Assembly (NCBI GenBank): GCA_009843565.1
Contig: VYDF01000223.1
Span: 1-7,198, forward strand
Source of the DNA: Acidimicrobiia bacterium
Lineage (GTDB): Bacteria; Actinomycetota; Acidimicrobiia; Acidimicrobiales; Bin134
Length of the DNA: 7,198 nucleotides
Direction of reading: 5' to 3'
Below, in pieces: positions 5,586 through 7,198 of this stretch. Every line of letters begins with the position of its first letter. Position 1 is the first letter of the stretch. Below the pieces are notes generated by a model. It ran no database searches, was not told the DNA's origin, and saw nothing but the letters and a program-made list of their open reading frames with translations. The translations under genes were made by a program, and so were the position numbers.

Positions 5586-6944
5586 CTACAGCTCCAACAG
5601 GGCCTGTTCCACCACCTCGGTCAGCGCGGGGTGGATATAGAGCTGGCCTCGAGCCATCTCGTCCACGGTGAGGCCAAATTGGAATCCCTGGATGAGTTGC
5701 TGGATGAGAGTGGGGGCTTGGGGGCCGATGATGTGGGCGCCCAGCAGTCGCCGGGTCTCGGGATCGGCGAGCACCTTGGCGAAGCTGGTGGTGTCCTCCA
5801 TGGCCCAGCCATAGGCGGTGTCACTATAGGGGCGTACGGCCTTCAGATAGGGTCGCCCCTCGGCTCGCAGTGCCTGCTCGGTGGCCCCTACCGCGGCCAC
5901 CTGCGGATAGGCGAACACCGCATGGGGGATGCCCGAGTGATCGGGCGCCCGCAGGTCGTTGGGGTTGGCGATGTTGTGGGCTACTGCCCGGGTGTCCTCG
6001 TTGGCAGTGTGCTTGAGCTGGGCCGCATGGCAGATGTCGCCCAGCGCCCACACCCCTTCGACGCCGGTGCGGAGATACTCATCGATCACCACATAGCCGG
6101 CGTCGTCGAGCGCCACCCCGGAACGGGTCACGCCCAGTTGCTCGCCGTTGGGTATCCGGCCGGTGGCCAGCAACAGCACGTCGCCGATCGCATCCCGCGC
6201 CTCGGTATGCACGGTGATCTGCGATCCCGCCTGGGACACCCCGACGATGGGGGAGCCGAGGGCGCAGTCCATCCGCCGGGACACGATTTCGGTGAACGCG
6301 GCCGACACGTCCTCGTCCTCGGCCCGCAGCAGGCGCTCGGAGCGGTTGACGATGGACACCGACACCTCCATGGCGTCGAACACGTGGCCCAGCTCGGCGG
6401 CGATATACCCGCCCCCCAAGATCACCAGCCGCTCGGGCAGCGACTCCAGGCGCATGACGGTGTCGGAGGTGTGGTAGGGCACCTCGTCCAGACCGGGGAT
6501 CGGAGGGATGAAGGGCCGGGCCCCGGCAGCCAGCACGATGTGGTCTCCGGTGAGCTGCCGCCCGTTCACATCCAGCGTCTTGTGGCCGACAAAGCGGGCG
6601 TCGCCGTTGAACACGGTGACGTTGTCGAGGCTGTGGCGGTAGTCCTCGCCGCCTTGGGCGATGGGGTCGATGCGCCCGAACACCCGGCCCACGATCTCGG
6701 GCCAGCGCACCCCGTCGAGCGAGCTGTCCACCCCCAGGTGCCCGGTGCGGCCGGCCTGATGGGCGGTATCGGCGGCGTACACGAACATCTTGGAGGGGAT
6801 GCATCCCCGATTGAGGCAGGTGCCCCCAAACACGTCGCGCTCGATCAGCGCCACCCGCCAGTGGTCGAAATCGGGGGTCAAAACGCTGTTGCCCGACCCA
6901 GTTCCCACCACCACCAAGTCGAAGTGCTCGGGTGATTCAGCCAT
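5586..6944 (-). CDS. mtr: Mycothione reductase (NADPH-dependent mycothiol disulfide reductase)
   Basis: A 452-residue flavoprotein of the pyridine nucleotide-disulfide reductase family that reduces mycothione to two mycothiols with NADPH, maintaining the main low-molecular-weight thiol of Actinobacteria in the cytoplasm. Seen: FAD-binding VVVGTGSGNS (11-20); redox-active disulfide GGTCLNRGCIPSKMFVYAA with Cys43 and Cys48; RVFGRIDPIAQGGEDYR (86-102); YHTSDTVMR (156-164); NADPH fold LGGGYIAAE (175-183) with Arg200 and Arg203 following; ATGRIPN (259-265); second FAD contact ALGDI (299-303); YGWAMEDT; and the C-terminal EMARGQLYIHPALTEVVEQ stretch with catalytic His438 and Glu443. These segments match the Mycobacterium enzyme closely, as I recall it, which separates this from mercuric, dihydrolipoyl and glutathione reductases. 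The start ATG overlaps the TGA of the upstream SDR gene by one base, indicating coupled translation. Its stop abuts the convergent dioxygenase stop. Confidence 0.95.
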   Translation of the reverse strand: MAESPEHFDLVVVGTGSGNSVLTPDFDHWRVALIERDVFGGTCLNRGCIPSKMFVYAADTAHQAGRTGHLGVDSSLDGVRWPEIVGRVFGRIDPIAQGGEDYRHSLDNVTVFNGDARFVGHKTLDVNGRQLTGDHIVLAAGARPFIPPIPGLDEVPYHTSDTVMRLESLPERLVILGGGYIAAELGHVFDAMEVSVSIVNRSERLLRAEDEDVSAAFTEIVSRRMDCALGSPIVGVSQAGSQITVHTEARDAIGDVLLLATGRIPNGEQLGVTRSGVALDDAGYVVIDEYLRTGVEGVWALGDICHAAQLKHTANEDTRAVAHNIANPNDLRAPDHSGIPHAVFAYPQVAAVGATEQALRAEGRPYLKAVRPYSDTAYGWAMEDTTSFAKVLADPETRRLLGAHIIGPQAPTLIQQLIQGFQFGLTVDEMARGQLYIHPALTEVVEQALLEL

Positions 6945-7198
6945 CAGCCGGCTTGGGGTGGCCCCTTGGCGGTTTGGTCCTCGTCGATGAGCTGGCCCCG
7001 GAAGCTGGGGTTGCGACCCAACTGAATGTCCTCATGGCGGTTCATGATGGCCGGGGCGTACACGTAGTCGGTCCAGATGTAGAACTGGTTGTCGAGCACG
7101 GCCTGATACACCAGCTCGGCAACCTCGGGCGGCTTCACCGCATCCTCGTAGATGGCCATCATCATCTGGATCCGCTCCTCGTCTTCGGGGGTGGGATC
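6944..7198 (-). CDS. Short-chain dehydrogenase/reductase, C-terminal end (5' part off the right edge)
   Basis: The minus-strand frame is open from the window edge and gives the last 84 residues of a protein. The pattern PEVAELVYQAVLDNQFYIWTDYVYAPAIMNRHEDIQLGRNPS is the standard tail of a group of classical SDR enzymes, in which a helix (VAE-V--AVL) is followed by an FYI strand and a final R-EDI--GRNP helix. The Rossmann fold and catalytic Ser-Tyr-Lys lie outside the window, so cofactor and substrate are unknown. The tail after GRNP (FRGQLIDEDQTAKGPPQAG) is hydrophilic and low in complexity. The ATG at 7165 is internal rather than the true start: eleven upstream codons in the window (beginning DPTPEDEERIQ) stay open. 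The TGA stop shares one base with the ATG of mtr (TGATG), so the two genes are almost certainly one transcript. Confidence 0.82.
   Translation of the reverse strand, partial: DPTPEDEERIQMMMAIYEDAVKPPEVAELVYQAVLDNQFYIWTDYVYAPAIMNRHEDIQLGRNPSFRGQLIDEDQTAKGPPQAG

Noticed and set aside
5596..5608. Near-palindrome AACAGG-G-CCTGTT as a terminator between the dioxygenase and mtr
   Set aside because: It has a one-base centre that cannot form a hairpin loop, no T-run follows, and it lies inside mtr codons.
5631..6935. Plus-strand open frame of 434 codons opposite mtr
   Set aside because: It lies entirely within the antisense of an unmistakable mycothione reductase, and its product is Gly/His-rich with no recognisable domain.
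6944..7165. A separate 73-residue small gene starting at ATG 7165
   Set aside because: The frame stays open upstream to the window edge and the sequence matches the tail of an SDR enzyme, so this ATG is internal.

Overview
The window is GC-rich (about 68% in sampled coding lines flanking the centre) and encodes a close match to mycothione reductase, an enzyme of mycothiol-using Actinobacteria. I therefore read it as chromosome of a high-GC actinobacterium, possibly an environmental lineage such as Acidimicrobiia; that lineage is inference. Most of it is ordinary CoA-linked catabolism and redox genes. I see no tRNA, rRNA, CRISPR array, insertion sequence or phage gene.

Layout: the left edge (1-653, minus) is the N-terminal half of a family III (CaiB/BaiF) CoA-transferase, cut by the window edge. 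Divergent from it is a small NTF2/SnoaL-like protein (707-1108, plus). This meets, stop codon on stop codon, a minus-strand malonyl-CoA-synthetase-like acyl-CoA synthetase (1105-2607). A short divergent gap leads to a plus-strand pair of small genes of lower GC: a very acidic ~70-residue protein (2670-2888) and a partly overlapping RelE/ParE-like small protein (2812-3123). This pair looks like an antitoxin-toxin module lodged between two acyl-CoA synthetase genes. Downstream on the plus strand are a FadD-type acyl-CoA synthetase (3135-4751) and, 24 nt later, a TauD/TfdA-type Fe(II)/2-oxoglutarate dioxygenase (4776-5585). The dioxygenase ends head-on against the minus-strand mycothione reductase (5586-6944), which is translationally coupled to an upstream short-chain dehydrogenase whose C-terminus (6944-7198) is all that is visible.

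How the genes fit together: the two adenylate-forming ligases and the CoA-transferase all make acyl-CoA thioesters. The dioxygenase, the SDR and the NTF2-like protein could act on related substrates in degradation of a carboxylic acid, lipid or xenobiotic. The substrate cannot be read from the sequence. Mycothione reductase keeps the mycothiol pool reduced.

The most interesting part is the small two-gene module at 2670-3123: about 56% GC against 68% in its flanks, probable out-of-frame overlap of its genes, and proteins that fit a toxin-antitoxin pair only loosely. The other points of note are a recurring TANNNT box just upstream of starts that lack a Shine-Dalgarno sequence (candidate leaderless transcripts), and two convergent gene pairs with no intergenic space.
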